64,000 nt of DNA, from NCBI GenBank assembly GCA_020636915.1, contig JACJWV010000015.1:1-64000 (forward strand). The letters run 5' to 3'. The stretch is from Nocardioides sp. (GTDB lineage Bacteria > Actinomycetota > Actinomycetes > Propionibacteriales > Nocardioidaceae). Under the pieces are notes generated by a model. It was not told the origin of the DNA. It worked only from the letters and a program-made list of their open reading frames with translations, and did no database searches. This document shows, piece after piece, positions 1 through 8,028 of this stretch; the first letter of the stretch is position 1, and each line of letters starts with the position of its first letter. The position numbers were made by a program, and so were the translations under genes.

Positions 1-64
1 GCTCAGCCCGTGACCAGCCAAATCCCACGGTCAACGGCCTACCCATCGGTGGATCGAGGCTTAG

Positions 65-82
65 TGGGTGTTGCAACACCCA
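65..82. repeat. 18-bp perfect palindrome near the left edge
   Basis: TGGGTGTTGCAACACCCA is a perfect palindrome with no loop. It lies just beyond the 3' end of the ferritin-like gene, in the short gap to the window edge. It could be an operator for a gene outside the window or part of a terminator, but there is no T-run on either side. What lies to the left is not visible, so no function is assigned. Confidence 0.4.
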
Positions 83-125
83 TCAAGTCCAGGGATCGCC
101 CACGAAGTCCGGGCGGCCCGCGGTG

Positions 126-983
126 TCAGGCGGCGCGGGCGGCCGCGGCGAGCTCGGCGGCCTCGCGGAAGGCGCGGGCGACGTACGGCGGGACGTGCAG
201 CCCGCGCCGGTGCGACCACAGCAGGTCGCGCTCGACCCGCGCGACCTGCGCGGCGAAGTCGTCGGGGTCGCCGACCTCGAGGCGCCGCATCACCTCGCCG
301 AAGTCGCGCCGCTGGGTGGCGTCGCCGGCGCCGACGGGGGAGAACGAGACGCTGCGCAGCCGCCGGACCAGCCACCGCTGCCAGCCGGCGAGCTCGTCCC
401 AGAGCCCGCGCGCGGAGAGCTGGTAGAAAGCGTAGTGCCCGGGTTCCTGCCGGCGGATCGGGGCGATCACGGTCCGGGCGACGGCGGTCTCGCCGAGGTC
501 GACCAGACCGTCGTGGAGCAGGTTGTAGGCGAGCACCGCGGAGCGCTCGGTCGCCATGCCGGTGAGGTAGTAGAGCATCCGGCACACGTCCTGGACGGCC
601 GAGACGTGGGCGAGCGCACCGAGCACGCGCAGCTTGGCGCCGATCGAGGTCAGGTCGGGCTCCGCCCGCTCGCGCCCGAGCCGCGCCTGGAGCTCGTCGA
701 GCACCAGCCCGTGCTGGATCTCCTGCGGCTGCCACACGTCGGCGTAGAACCGCCGGTCGATCTCGGGCGGGTCGGGCAGGAGCGTCGTCAGCTCCAGGAC
801 GTTGCGGTCCACCTCGAGCTCGACCCGCGCCATGTAGTCCAGGACGTGCCCGAAGCGGCGCTCGAGCTCGGCCGGTCGCCGCACGGTGAAGTCGACCGAC
901 GCGACGTCGATCGGTGGGTGGTCGTGGCCGAGCCGGTCGACGTGGTCGGACAGCCGCGCCTCGGAGTAGGTCCCTCGCCTCAT
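126..983 (-). CDS. Ferritin-like diiron protein (acyl-ACP desaturase-like fold)
   Basis: A 285-residue soluble protein. It contains the ligand pattern of carboxylate-bridged diiron four-helix proteins: a Glu in the segment VELEVDRN, an EIQH (ExxH) motif about 35 residues later, a further Glu in LGETAV, and a second ExxH in QEPGHYAFY. This spacing is that of the ferritin-like/acyl-ACP desaturase superfamily. Such proteins bind two irons and activate oxygen or store iron, but the substrate cannot be read from the sequence. There is no signal peptide or membrane segment. The ATG start follows a GAGG-like ribosome site. The gene is divergent from the MFS exporter to its right, with only about 70 bp between the two starts. 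A desaturase-type enzyme is possible, but a generic ferritin-like protein is the safer call. Confidence 0.7.
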   Translation of the reverse strand: MRRGTYSEARLSDHVDRLGHDHPPIDVASVDFTVRRPAELERRFGHVLDYMARVELEVDRNVLELTTLLPDPPEIDRRFYADVWQPQEIQHGLVLDELQARLGRERAEPDLTSIGAKLRVLGALAHVSAVQDVCRMLYYLTGMATERSAVLAYNLLHDGLVDLGETAVARTVIAPIRRQEPGHYAFYQLSARGLWDELAGWQRWLVRRLRSVSFSPVGAGDATQRRDFGEVMRRLEVGDPDDFAAQVARVERDLLWSHRRGLHVPPYVARAFREAAELAAAARAA

Positions 984-1053
984 CTGTCAGATCCTCACGT
1001 GCCGGGGCGTCGTCGCGCATCAGGGTTGTCCCTGGTCTCGTAGGCTCTTCGGA

Positions 1054-2469
1054 GTGAGCGTCCCGTCCGGATCGGTCGGTGTCCGCCTCGGAACGGCGAC
1101 CGGCCGGGCCGTGGTGCTCGCCGCGGTGCTCGGGTCCGGCATGACGATGCTCGACGGCACCGTCGTCAACGTGGCGCTGCGGACCGTGGGCGAGGACCTC
1201 GACGCCTCGCTGGCCGAGCTGCAGTGGATCACCAACGGTTACCTGCTCTCGCTGGCCGGCTTCATCCTGCTCGGCGGGTCGCTCGGCGACCGGTACGGCC
1301 GGCGGCGGGTGTTCGTGATCGGCACGATCTGGTTCGCGGTGGCGTCGCTGTTCTGCGGCCTGGCCCCGAACCCGGAGGTGCTGATCGCCGCCCGCGTCCT
1401 GCAGGGGGTCGGCGCGGCGCTGCTGACCCCGGGCAGCCTCGCGATGATCCAAGGTGCCTTCGCGCGCGAGGACCGGGCACGGGCGATCGGCGCCTGGACC
1501 GGCCTGACCAGCGTCGCGGCGGCCCTCGGGCCGTTCGTCGGCGGAGGCCTGGTGCAGTACGCCAGCTGGCGCTGGATCTTCCTGATCAACCTGCCGCTGG
1601 CCCTGCTCACGGTCGTGGTCGCCCAGCGGGCCGTGCCCGAGACGCTCGACCCGAACGCGCCCCGCCGCTTCGACGCGATCGGCGCGGTGCTCGCCGTCCT
1701 CACGCTCGGCGGCCTGACCTACGCCCTCATCGAGTGGGGTGGCGCGCTGGCGCCGTGGGCGGTGCTGGTCTCCGTGCTCGCCGCCGCGGGCTACGTCGTC
1801 GACGAGCGCCGCAGCGACCACCCGATGCTCCCCCTGGGCATCTTCGCCGACCGGACGTTCAGCGCGGCCAACGCGATGACCCTGCTGGTGTACGCCGCGC
1901 TCGGCGCCGTCCTCTTCTTCCTCGTCCTGCAGCTGCAGACCGTGGGCGGGTACGGCGCGCTCCAGGCCGGTGTCGCCACCCTGCCGATCACCGTGTGCAT
2001 GCTGCTGCTCGCCTCGCGGGGTGGCGCGCTGGCCGCGCGGATCGGGCCGCGGATCCCGATGACCGTGGGTCCGCTGGTGATGGCGGCCGGCACCCTGCTG
2101 CTCCGCGGGGTCGGCGCGGACGTCGACTACTGGACCGACGTGCTCCCCGGGCTCACCGTCTTCGGTCTCGGCCTCGCCCTGATGGTCGCGCCGCTCACCG
2201 CGACGGTGCTCGCCGCCGCGTCCGACGAGCACGCCGGCATCGCCAGCGGCGTCAACAACGCGGTCGCCCGCGCGGGGTCGCTCCTCGCGGTCGCGGCGCT
2301 GCCGGTCGCGGTCGGCCTCGGTGGTGACGAGTACGCCGACCCGCTGGCCTTCGACGCGGCGTACGAGACCGCCGTGGTCGCGTGTGCCGTCCTGCTCGCG
2401 CTCGGCGGCGTGCTGTCGTGGCTGACGATCCGGGACCCGGGGATCAGCGCTCCGGCGGAGGTGGGCTGA
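1054..2469 (+). CDS. MFS drug exporter, DHA2 (EmrB/QacA) family
   Basis: A 471-residue integral membrane protein with the length and about 14 hydrophobic segments expected of proton-driven DHA2 multidrug exporters. Motif A (GSLGDRYGRRRV) sits in the loop after TM2. The family motif C region (GAALLTPGSLAMI) follows in TM5. The N-terminal GTVVNVALRTVGEDL segment is the usual D1-type motif of this subfamily. The likely role is efflux of hydrophobic compounds across the cytoplasmic membrane; the substrate is unknown. The GTG start is supported by a -10-like TAGGCT ending 7 nt before it, suggesting a leaderless transcript. The 3' end overlaps the convergent PPOX gene by 26 bp. Confidence 0.88.
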   Translation: MSVPSGSVGVRLGTATGRAVVLAAVLGSGMTMLDGTVVNVALRTVGEDLDASLAELQWITNGYLLSLAGFILLGGSLGDRYGRRRVFVIGTIWFAVASLFCGLAPNPEVLIAARVLQGVGAALLTPGSLAMIQGAFAREDRARAIGAWTGLTSVAAALGPFVGGGLVQYASWRWIFLINLPLALLTVVVAQRAVPETLDPNAPRRFDAIGAVLAVLTLGGLTYALIEWGGALAPWAVLVSVLAAAGYVVDERRSDHPMLPLGIFADRTFSAANAMTLLVYAALGAVLFFLVLQLQTVGGYGALQAGVATLPITVCMLLLASRGGALAARIGPRIPMTVGPLVMAAGTLLLRGVGADVDYWTDVLPGLTVFGLGLALMVAPLTATVLAAASDEHAGIASGVNNAVARAGSLLAVAALPVAVGLGGDEYADPLAFDAAYETAVVACAVLLALGGVLSWLTIRDPGISAPAEVG

Positions 2470-3115
2470 CCGGACCGCCGGGGTCGCCCGCCAGCGCGCG
2501 GACCGACGGCGGGACCGGGAGGTCGACGGCCGCCGGAGCGGCGACCGGTGGGTCGACGACGGTGCGCAGCGGGACGACGCCGCTCCACACGTCGGGATCG
2601 GCGCCGGCCTCCTCCGGCGTCGCCGGCGGGCCGTCGCCGACCTTGAGCAGCCAGCCGTCCTCGCGGATCGGCAGCGCCATGGCCAGGGTGCTCGCGAGCT
2701 CCTTGCGGGTGGACCGCCGCACCTCCGACGTGCGCCCCGGCAGCAGGGTCTCGCTGAAGCGGTCGAGCGCGGCCTCGCGCTCGTCGTCGGGGAGGGGCTC
2801 GAGCCGGCCGCGGATGGTCGCCGACCGGTAGGCCACCGAGGACTCGAAGGTCGTCGGCGCCACGACCAGCGCGTCGAGCGCGAAGACGGTGAGGACCGCC
2901 GGCGCCCCGGCCGCCACCCGGCGCAGCGCCCCGGCACCGGTCGAGCCGTGGAGCAGGACCCGGTCGCCGTCGCGGGCGTAGAGCATGGGTACGGCGAGGG
3001 GCTGGCCGTCCGCGACGGTGGAGAGCACCCCCGCCCACTGGGAGTCCAGCAGCTCGTCGAGCGCGGCGCGGTCGGTGACGCCGTACTCCGCGAGGCGGTG
3101 GAGGCGGTCGGTCAT
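2444..3115 (-). CDS. Pyridoxamine 5'-phosphate oxidase-like flavin-binding protein
   Basis: A 223-residue protein of the split-barrel PPOX/FMN-binding superfamily. The N-terminal half has the typical run WAGVLSTVADGQPLAVPMLY, then a core beta barrel with DRVLLHGSTGAGAL. It resembles the cytosolic 5-nitroimidazole-antibiotic-resistance/flavin-nucleotide-binding group. Members bind FMN, F420 or heme, so substrate and cofactor are uncertain. The chosen ATG overlaps the stop of the upstream GNAT gene as ATGA, so the pair is translationally coupled. An in-frame extension about 25 codons upstream would run deep into the GNAT gene and is rejected. The C-terminus is Pro-rich and low in complexity. 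Confidence 0.75.
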   Translation of the reverse strand: MTDRLHRLAEYGVTDRAALDELLDSQWAGVLSTVADGQPLAVPMLYARDGDRVLLHGSTGAGALRRVAAGAPAVLTVFALDALVVAPTTFESSVAYRSATIRGRLEPLPDDEREAALDRFSETLLPGRTSEVRRSTRKELASTLAMALPIREDGWLLKVGDGPPATPEEAGADPDVWSGVVPLRTVVDPPVAAPAAVDLPVPPSVRALAGDPGGPVSPPPPER

Positions 3116-3588
3116 CGCGTCACCGCCTCGAGGTCGAGGGTCAGGAACGTGCTGTAGCCCGACGGCTGGTAGTCGGCGAAGGGGCCGCACTCGACGAAGC
3201 CGTGCCGGGCGTAGAGCGAGCGGGCCGGGGCGAACGCCTCGGGCGTGCCGGTCTCGAGGCTGAGCCGGGTCAGGCCGCGCGCCCGCGCCAGCCCGACGAG
3301 GTGGACCACGATCGCGCCGCCCACGCCGCGGCCGCGGGCGCCGGCCGCGGTGTGCATCGACTTCAGCTCGCCGTGGCCGTCGCCGTGGTCCTTCAGCGCC
3401 CCGACGCCGAGGAGCTCTCCGTCGAGGCGGCAGGAGACGAAGGTGATCGACGGGTCCACCAGCGCGTCGACGTCGAGCGCGTGCACGTCCTCGGGCGGGC
3501 TGTGCTCGCCGGCGAACACCAGGTGCCGCTCGAGCAGCGCCCGGACGTCGTCCGCACGGGGGTCGTCGACCGCGATCTCACCCTCCAC
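3112..3588 (-). CDS. GNAT family N-acetyltransferase
   Basis: A 158-residue single-domain acetyltransferase. The acetyl-CoA pyrophosphate loop is visible as ARGRGVGGAIVVHL (R/Q-x-x-G-x-G/A pattern). It is preceded by the beta4 strand GELKSMHT and followed by SLETGTPEAF and LYARHGFVECGPF, the usual C-terminal strand-helix pair. This resembles the YsnE-like putative acetyltransferases, whose acceptor is small and not reliably predictable. It is the first gene of a two-gene unit: its TGA overlaps the ATG of the flavin-binding gene. A -10-like TAGTCT lies 8 nt before the GTG start. A VOC family gene on the same strand lies downstream of the pair's promoter region. Confidence 0.82.
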   Translation of the reverse strand: MEGEIAVDDPRADDVRALLERHLVFAGEHSPPEDVHALDVDALVDPSITFVSCRLDGELLGVGALKDHGDGHGELKSMHTAAGARGRGVGGAIVVHLVGLARARGLTRLSLETGTPEAFAPARSLYARHGFVECGPFADYQPSGYSTFLTLDLEAVTR

Positions 3589-3609
3589 GCTCGCAGAGAC
3601 TAGTGGCCG

Positions 3610-4062
3610 CTAGCCAGACACGAAGATGCAGAACGGGTGGCCGGCCGGGTCGGCGAAGACGTAGAGGGGCTCCTCCTCGTCGTCGGTGCGGTCATGGAGG
3701 ACCGTGCCGCCGAGGTCGAGCACCCGCTGCCGCTGGAGCTCCAGGCTCGCGGAGTCGCCGACCGCCATGTCGAGGTGCAGCATCATCTGCTGGTCGCCCG
3801 GCCGGTCCGGCCCGGGCGTCCACACCGGGGGGACGAACTCGGGGTTGCCCTGGAAGGCCAGCCCGCGACCGGCCCGCCACGCGTCGGGCTCGGGCCGGAG
3901 CACCAGCCAGTCACCGCCCCGCTCGTCGGGCGCGCCCGCTGCCGGCGGCTCGTCGCCGGGGCGGTAGGCGTAGCCGAGCAGCTCACGGTAGAACTCCGCG
4001 AGCCGCCGCGGGTCTCGGCAGTCGAGGACGGTCTGGGCCACGAAGGGGTGGGCGTCGGTCAT
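3610..4062 (-). CDS. VOC family (glyoxalase/bleomycin-resistance-like) protein
   Basis: A 150-residue protein made of two beta-alpha-beta-beta-beta repeats, as in the vicinal oxygen chelate fold. The first repeat begins VAQTVLDCRDPRRLAEFY. The second contains MMLHLDMAV and ends with YVFADPAGHPFCIF, where the fold's metal or ligand residues usually lie. The family is functionally broad (glyoxalases, dioxygenases, antibiotic-binding proteins); nothing here fixes a substrate. The start is the ATG at 4062, because a -10-like TACCGT lies 6 nt upstream. The longer in-frame reading upstream is not protein-like. Confidence 0.78.
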   Translation of the reverse strand: MTDAHPFVAQTVLDCRDPRRLAEFYRELLGYAYRPGDEPPAAGAPDERGGDWLVLRPEPDAWRAGRGLAFQGNPEFVPPVWTPGPDRPGDQQMMLHLDMAVGDSASLELQRQRVLDLGGTVLHDRTDDEEEPLYVFADPAGHPFCIFVSG

Positions 4063-4203
4063 CACCCGACGGTAGTCCCGGCCGCCGACGGTCCGGTCTG
4101 GACCGGTCGGCCGGCCGGGTGTGATGGGGCCGTGCACGGGAAACGTCCGAACGGGTACCGGGTCCACCGCACCACTTCGCACGTCCGCCACAGGGGAGGC
4201 GCC

Positions 4204-4389
4204 ATGACGACCGTGCAGGAACGCCGCGAGAGCGAGCAGCCGCGTCGACCGATCGACCTGCCGCGCTACGAGCCCGGTCACGCCCTGCACAGCCACCACC
4301 CGGCCGACCTGATCGTCCGGCGACCCGAGCTCTACGGGGTCTCCAAGCTCGCCGACGTGACGGCCGACTCGGTCCTCTGGTCCGCCTGA
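4204..4389 (+). CDS. Small hypothetical protein (61 aa)
   Basis: A 61-residue protein, charged at the N-terminus (MTTVQERRESEQPRRP), with a Pro- and His-rich middle (RYEPGHALHSHHPADL) and no membrane segment or signal. A strong Shine-Dalgarno sequence, AGGGGAGG, lies 5 nt before the ATG. This is unusual here, where many genes look leaderless, and it is the main reason to accept the gene. I do not recognise the family. It ends just before a palindromic hairpin and converges with purU. Confidence 0.55.
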   Translation: MTTVQERRESEQPRRPIDLPRYEPGHALHSHHPADLIVRRPELYGVSKLADVTADSVLWSA

Positions 4390-4409
4390 CGGCCGGCCCG
4401 GGTGAGGGG

Positions 4410-4449
4410 CCCGCACGACCCACCGTGTCGCGTCGGCGTGTCGTGCGGG
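4410..4449. repeat. Palindromic repeat, CCCGCACGAC family, copy 1
   Basis: CCCGCACGAC at 4410-4419 is the exact reverse complement of GTCGTGCGGG at 4440-4449, giving a 10-bp stem with a 20-nt loop. It sits between the convergent small gene and purU, so it may act as a bidirectional terminator. The same stem sequence recurs, longer and better paired, near 16.1 kb and 32.7 kb. Confidence 0.7.
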
Positions 4450-4459
4450 TCCCGTGCGA

Positions 4460-5350
4460 CTAGCGGAAGACGACCGTCCGCGAGCCGTTGAGCAGCACGC
4501 GCGACTGGGAGTGCCACCGCACGGCCCGGGAGAGCACCTGCGCCTCGACGTCGCGGCCGGCCGCGACCAGCTCGTCCTGGTGGTAGGAGTGGTCGACGCG
4601 GATGACGTCCTGCTCGATGATCGGTCCCTCGTCGAGAGCAGCCGTCACGTAGTGCGCGGTCGCCCCGACCAGCTTGACCCCGCGGTCGAAGGCCTGGTGG
4701 TAGGGCTTGGCGCCCTTGAAGCTCGGCAGGAACGAGTGGTGGATGTTGATGGCCCGCCCGGAGAGCTCGCGGCACAGGCCGTCGGACAGCACCTGCATGT
4801 ACCGGGCCAGGACGACCAGCTGCACGTCGAGGTCGCGGACCAGCTCGAGCAGCCGCGCCTCCGCCTGCGGCTTGGTCTCGGGGGTGACCGGCACGTGGAA
4901 GAAGGGCACGCCGTACGACGCCGCCATGGCGGCCGCGTCGGGGTGGTTGGAGACGACGGCCGGCACCTCGATGCGCAGCGACCCGGTGCTCGTGCGGAAC
5001 AGCAGGTCGTTCAGGCAGTGCAGCTGCTTGGAGACCATGATCAGCGTGCGGTACGGCGCCCGGGCGTCCCACAGCTCGAACTCCATGCCGAACTCGGCCG
5101 CGACCCGGCCGAAGGCCGCCCTGAGCTCCTCGGCGGTCGCCGGGCCCGGCACCTCGACGTCGATGCGCATGAAGAACCGGCCGCTGAGCGGGTCGCCGAA
5201 CTGCTGGCTCTCGACGATGTTGCCGCCGTGCTCGACGAGGAAGCCGGAGACCGCGTGCACGATGCCGGGCCGGTCCGGGCAGGACAGGATCAGGACGAAG
5301 TCGCCGGCCGCGATGGTCGGCGGCGCGGGGGAGGACACGTCGTGGGACAC
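4460..5350 (-). CDS. purU: Formyltetrahydrofolate deformylase
   Basis: A 296-residue enzyme that hydrolyses 10-formyl-THF to THF and formate, balancing the one-carbon pool. Residues about 15-95 form an ACT regulatory domain (FVLILSCPDRPGIVHAVSGF). The rest is the formyltransferase domain. Its active-site segments are visible as NIHHSFLPSF (about 202-211) and GATAHYVTAALDEGPII, containing the conserved Asn, His and downstream Asp. Length and domain order match the PurU family. The GTG start has only a weak -10-like GAGGGT 6 nt upstream. The gene stands alone, convergent with the small 61-aa gene and divergent from the M15 lipoprotein gene. Confidence 0.93.
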   Translation of the reverse strand: MSHDVSSPAPPTIAAGDFVLILSCPDRPGIVHAVSGFLVEHGGNIVESQQFGDPLSGRFFMRIDVEVPGPATAEELRAAFGRVAAEFGMEFELWDARAPYRTLIMVSKQLHCLNDLLFRTSTGSLRIEVPAVVSNHPDAAAMAASYGVPFFHVPVTPETKPQAEARLLELVRDLDVQLVVLARYMQVLSDGLCRELSGRAINIHHSFLPSFKGAKPYHQAFDRGVKLVGATAHYVTAALDEGPIIEQDVIRVDHSYHQDELVAAGRDVEAQVLSRAVRWHSQSRVLLNGSRTVVFR

Positions 5351-5436
5351 GGGGCAACCCTCGCACCGCAGGCCCGCCGGGCACGAGTGGGGTCGCGCTC
5401 ACGGGGGTAGACCTATTCTGACCGGGGAGGGAAACC

Positions 5437-6693
5437 ATGCGGACGGGGCGCGCACTCGCGGCCGCGGTGCTGGCCGTGGCGGTGGCACTGGCCGCCGCCG
5501 GCTGCGACGGCGGCGACGGCAGCGCGCACGCGGGCGACCCGTCGTCGGACGGCTCCACGGGCGGTACGACGGGGGACGGGACCCACGGGTCGACCGGCTC
5601 ACCCTCGGGTGGCGCCACGCCGGTCGCGCTCGACCCGGCGCACGCGGTCGACCCGCCGGGCCGGCGTACCGGGCTGATCGCGCCCGCCGACATCGTCGCC
5701 AACGGCTCGAAGACGATCCCGGACGACAAGGTCGCGGCGATCCGCGCGCTCGACGGCGTGGTCGGCGTCGAGCAGATCGCGCTGGCCACGGTCCCGATCG
5801 AGAACCGCGCGCTGCACGTCGCCGCGGTCGACCCGGGGTCCTACCGCAACTGGGTCATCGACTCCAACAGCGCCCAGACCGCGGAGGTCTGGGACCGGGT
5901 CGCCGGCGGCGAGCTGGCGCTCCGGCCGTCGCTGAAGAAGCGCGCACCGATCACCGACGACGGCTTCCTGGCGCTGGGCAGCACCGAGGACGCCGAGGAG
6001 GTCCACGTCGGCGCGTACGCCCCGCAGTCGTGGCTGGTCGACGCGGTCGTCAACGACACGTGGATCCCGACCCTGGACATGACGCCGGGCAACGCCCTGC
6101 TGATCCGCACCGGGGGCACCGCGCCCGAACGGCTGCGCAAGCCGATCCAGCGCATCCTGCAGGGCACCGAGGCGTCGGTGCAGATGACCGACGTGGTCGC
6201 CCGCGAGGGCCTGGACCCCGGGGCCGTGCAGACCGCGGTCGTCGTCGGCACGATCTCCGACGCGGTGGGGACCTTCCGCTACACCGTCCTCGCCGGTGGC
6301 CACATCGCGCCGGACCCGGCCTGGGAGGCGGCGCACATCGCGACCGAGCCGGTGCCGATCCTGGGGAACGTCACCTGCAACAAGCTGATCTTCCCCCAGC
6401 TGCGCGCCGCGCTCGAGGACGTGATCGCGCAGGGCCTGGCCGACAAGGTCCACCCCGGGGAGTACGCCGGGTGCTACTACCCACGCTTCATCGCCGGCAC
6501 CACCACCCTGTCCAACCACGCGTTCGGGCTCGCCCTCGACCTCAACGTGCCGGGCAACCAGCGCGGCACCGCCGGCGAGATGGACCGCGGCGTCGTCGCG
6601 ATCTTCAAGCACTGGGGCTTCACCTGGGGCGGGGACTGGCAGTACACCGACCCGATGCACTTCGAGATGAACCACCTCGTGCGACCGCAGTGA
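5437..6693 (+). CDS. Lipoprotein with M15 (VanY/D-Ala-D-Ala carboxypeptidase-like) domain
   Basis: A 418-residue exported lipoprotein. The signal peptide ends in a lipobox with Cys22 (LAAAGC), followed by a Gly/Ser/Thr-rich linker. The C-terminal zinc peptidase motif of the M15 family is clear: NHAFGLALDLN (His about 361, Asp about 368) and TDPMHFEM (His about 408). Members cleave D-Ala-containing peptidoglycan cross-links or termini, so it probably acts on cell wall from the outer face of the membrane. The central region (about 70-340) is not recognised and could be a binding module. A GGGAGGG Shine-Dalgarno precedes the ATG. It is monocistronic and followed by a palindromic repeat element. 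Confidence 0.85.
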   Translation: MRTGRALAAAVLAVAVALAAAGCDGGDGSAHAGDPSSDGSTGGTTGDGTHGSTGSPSGGATPVALDPAHAVDPPGRRTGLIAPADIVANGSKTIPDDKVAAIRALDGVVGVEQIALATVPIENRALHVAAVDPGSYRNWVIDSNSAQTAEVWDRVAGGELALRPSLKKRAPITDDGFLALGSTEDAEEVHVGAYAPQSWLVDAVVNDTWIPTLDMTPGNALLIRTGGTAPERLRKPIQRILQGTEASVQMTDVVAREGLDPGAVQTAVVVGTISDAVGTFRYTVLAGGHIAPDPAWEAAHIATEPVPILGNVTCNKLIFPQLRAALEDVIAQGLADKVHPGEYAGCYYPRFIAGTTTLSNHAFGLALDLNVPGNQRGTAGEMDRGVVAIFKHWGFTWGGDWQYTDPMHFEMNHLVRPQ

Positions 6694-6713
6694 GGCGGAG
6701 CGGCTGCCGGTGG

Positions 6714-6909
6714 CCTGCGGGTCGTCTCGGGTCGATACCGACATGGCAGCGAAGCGGGTGCGGCAGGCTCGGGCTGGCGCTGCTTCCCGGCGTGCGGTCC
6801 GCGGGAGGTCATCACGATCGTGGTGACGGTTGCTCAGATGTGATGACGTCCTAGGTCTTCCAGCGTGCGGACCGTGAGCCGGGAGCCAGCGCCCGCCCGA
6901 GCGGCGCCG
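6714..6909. repeat. Imperfect palindromic element, copy A (core inverted relative to copy B)
   Basis: About 200 bp of non-coding sequence between the M15 gene and the MDR gene. It shares blocks, in the same order and orientation, with the element at 45898-46216: CCTGCGGG near the left end, the 16-mer at 6776-6791, ACCGTGAGCCGGGAG at 6871 onward, and GCCCGAGCGGCGCCG near the right end. Between these is a 40-bp core (6808-6847) bounded by GTCATCA and TGATGAC. The core matches the reverse complement of the other copy's core at 35 of 40 positions. The right end abuts the MDR promoter. Confidence 0.7.
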
Positions 6910-6926
6910 CCCGCTAACGTCGCCCC

Positions 6927-7907
6927 ATGCGCGCCGCCCAGGTCCTCGACACCACCGGTCCCGCCGACGTCGCCGTGCGTGACGTCCCCGAGCCCACGCC
7001 CGGACCCGACGACGTGCTCGTCGAGGTGCACAGCGTCGGCGTCTCGTTCCCCGACCTGCTGCTGAGCAAGGGCGAGTACCAGCTCAAGCCGGACCCGCCC
7101 TTCACGCTCGGGGTCGACTTCGCCGGCACCGTCGTCGCGGGCCCGGACGGCACCGTGCCCGACGGCTTCGAGGTGGGCCAGCGGGTGGCCGGGGTCGGCG
7201 GCTGGGGAGGTGCCGCCGAGCTGGTCGCCAACCCCGTGTCGTCGACGTTCGTCCTGCCCGACCACCTGTCCTTCGACGAGGGCGCAGCGCTGCCGATGAA
7301 CTACCTCACCGCCCAGTTCGCGCTCGCCGAGCGCGGCCAGCTGCGCGAGGGCGAGACCGTGCTCGTGCACGGTGCCGCCGGCGGGGTCGGCACCGCGACG
7401 ATCCAGGTCGCGAAGGGGTACGGCGCCCGCACCATCGCGGTCGTGAGCACCGAGCAGAAGGGGGAGGTCGCGCGGGCCGCCGGCGCCGACGAGGTCGTGC
7501 TGCTCGACGGGTTCCGTGCGGCGGTCCAGGAGCTGACCGACAACCGAGGCGTCGACGTGGTCCTCGACGTCGTCGGCGGCGACGTGTTCACCGACTCCCT
7601 CCGGGTGCTCTCGACCCAGGGCCGGCTGCTGGTCGTCGGCTTCGCCGCCGGGCAGGGCATCCCGGAGGTGAAGGTCAACCGGCTGCTGCTCAACAACGTC
7701 GACGTGCGCGGCGTGGGCTGGGGCGCGTTCGCGATGTTCCGTCCCGGCTACATGCACCAGCAGTGGGCCGAGCTCGTGCCGATGCTCGAGTCCGGGGTGG
7801 TCAAGCCGCCGATCGGCGCGACGTACGACCTCGACGGCTTCGCCCAGGCGCTGCTCGACATGGACGCCCGCAAGACCCTCGGCAAGTCGGTCGTCCACGT
7901 CCGCTGA
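6927..7907 (+). CDS. NADPH:quinone oxidoreductase-like MDR family protein
   Basis: A 326-residue zinc-free medium-chain dehydrogenase/reductase. It has an N-terminal GroES-like barrel (VEVHSVGVSFPDLLL) and a Rossmann domain with the NADP-binding motif HGAAGGVGTATIQVAK at about residues 149-164. The structural and catalytic zinc Cys residues of alcohol dehydrogenases are absent, as in zeta-crystallin-type quinone reductases. The likely reaction is NADPH-dependent reduction of quinones or enones in the cytoplasm. A TAACGT box 6 nt before the ATG indicates leaderless expression. It is monocistronic and ends in a convergent gap with a long hairpin. Confidence 0.87.
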   Translation: MRAAQVLDTTGPADVAVRDVPEPTPGPDDVLVEVHSVGVSFPDLLLSKGEYQLKPDPPFTLGVDFAGTVVAGPDGTVPDGFEVGQRVAGVGGWGGAAELVANPVSSTFVLPDHLSFDEGAALPMNYLTAQFALAERGQLREGETVLVHGAAGGVGTATIQVAKGYGARTIAVVSTEQKGEVARAAGADEVVLLDGFRAAVQELTDNRGVDVVLDVVGGDVFTDSLRVLSTQGRLLVVGFAAGQGIPEVKVNRLLLNNVDVRGVGWGAFAMFRPGYMHQQWAELVPMLESGVVKPPIGATYDLDGFAQALLDMDARKTLGKSVVHVR

Positions 7908-7942
7908 CCCGACTCAGGGTCCCGCCCCGACCGTTGTCCGCA

Positions 7943-8004
7943 GTCGAGACACCAGAAGTGGCTGCGTGGGAGCGCTCCCGTGGAGCCACTTCTGGCGTCT
8001 CGAC
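7943..8004. repeat. Palindromic repeat, ACCAGAAGTGGCTGC family, copy 1
   Basis: The left arm starts GTCGAGACACCAGAAGTGGC at 7943; the right arm, at 7982-8004, is its near-perfect reverse complement. Inside the loop is a second palindrome, GGGAGCGCTCCC (7968-7979), so the whole can fold as one extended hairpin. It lies between two convergent genes. A second copy with perfect arms is at 57091-57157. Confidence 0.8.
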
Positions 8005-8028
8005 CCGGGACTGGCCACCCGGGGCGGC

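Noticed and set aside
61..2937. A 958-residue open frame on the minus strand
   Set aside because: It is antisense to the MFS gene, very rich in Arg, Pro and Gly, and matches no family; it is a high-GC shadow of real genes.
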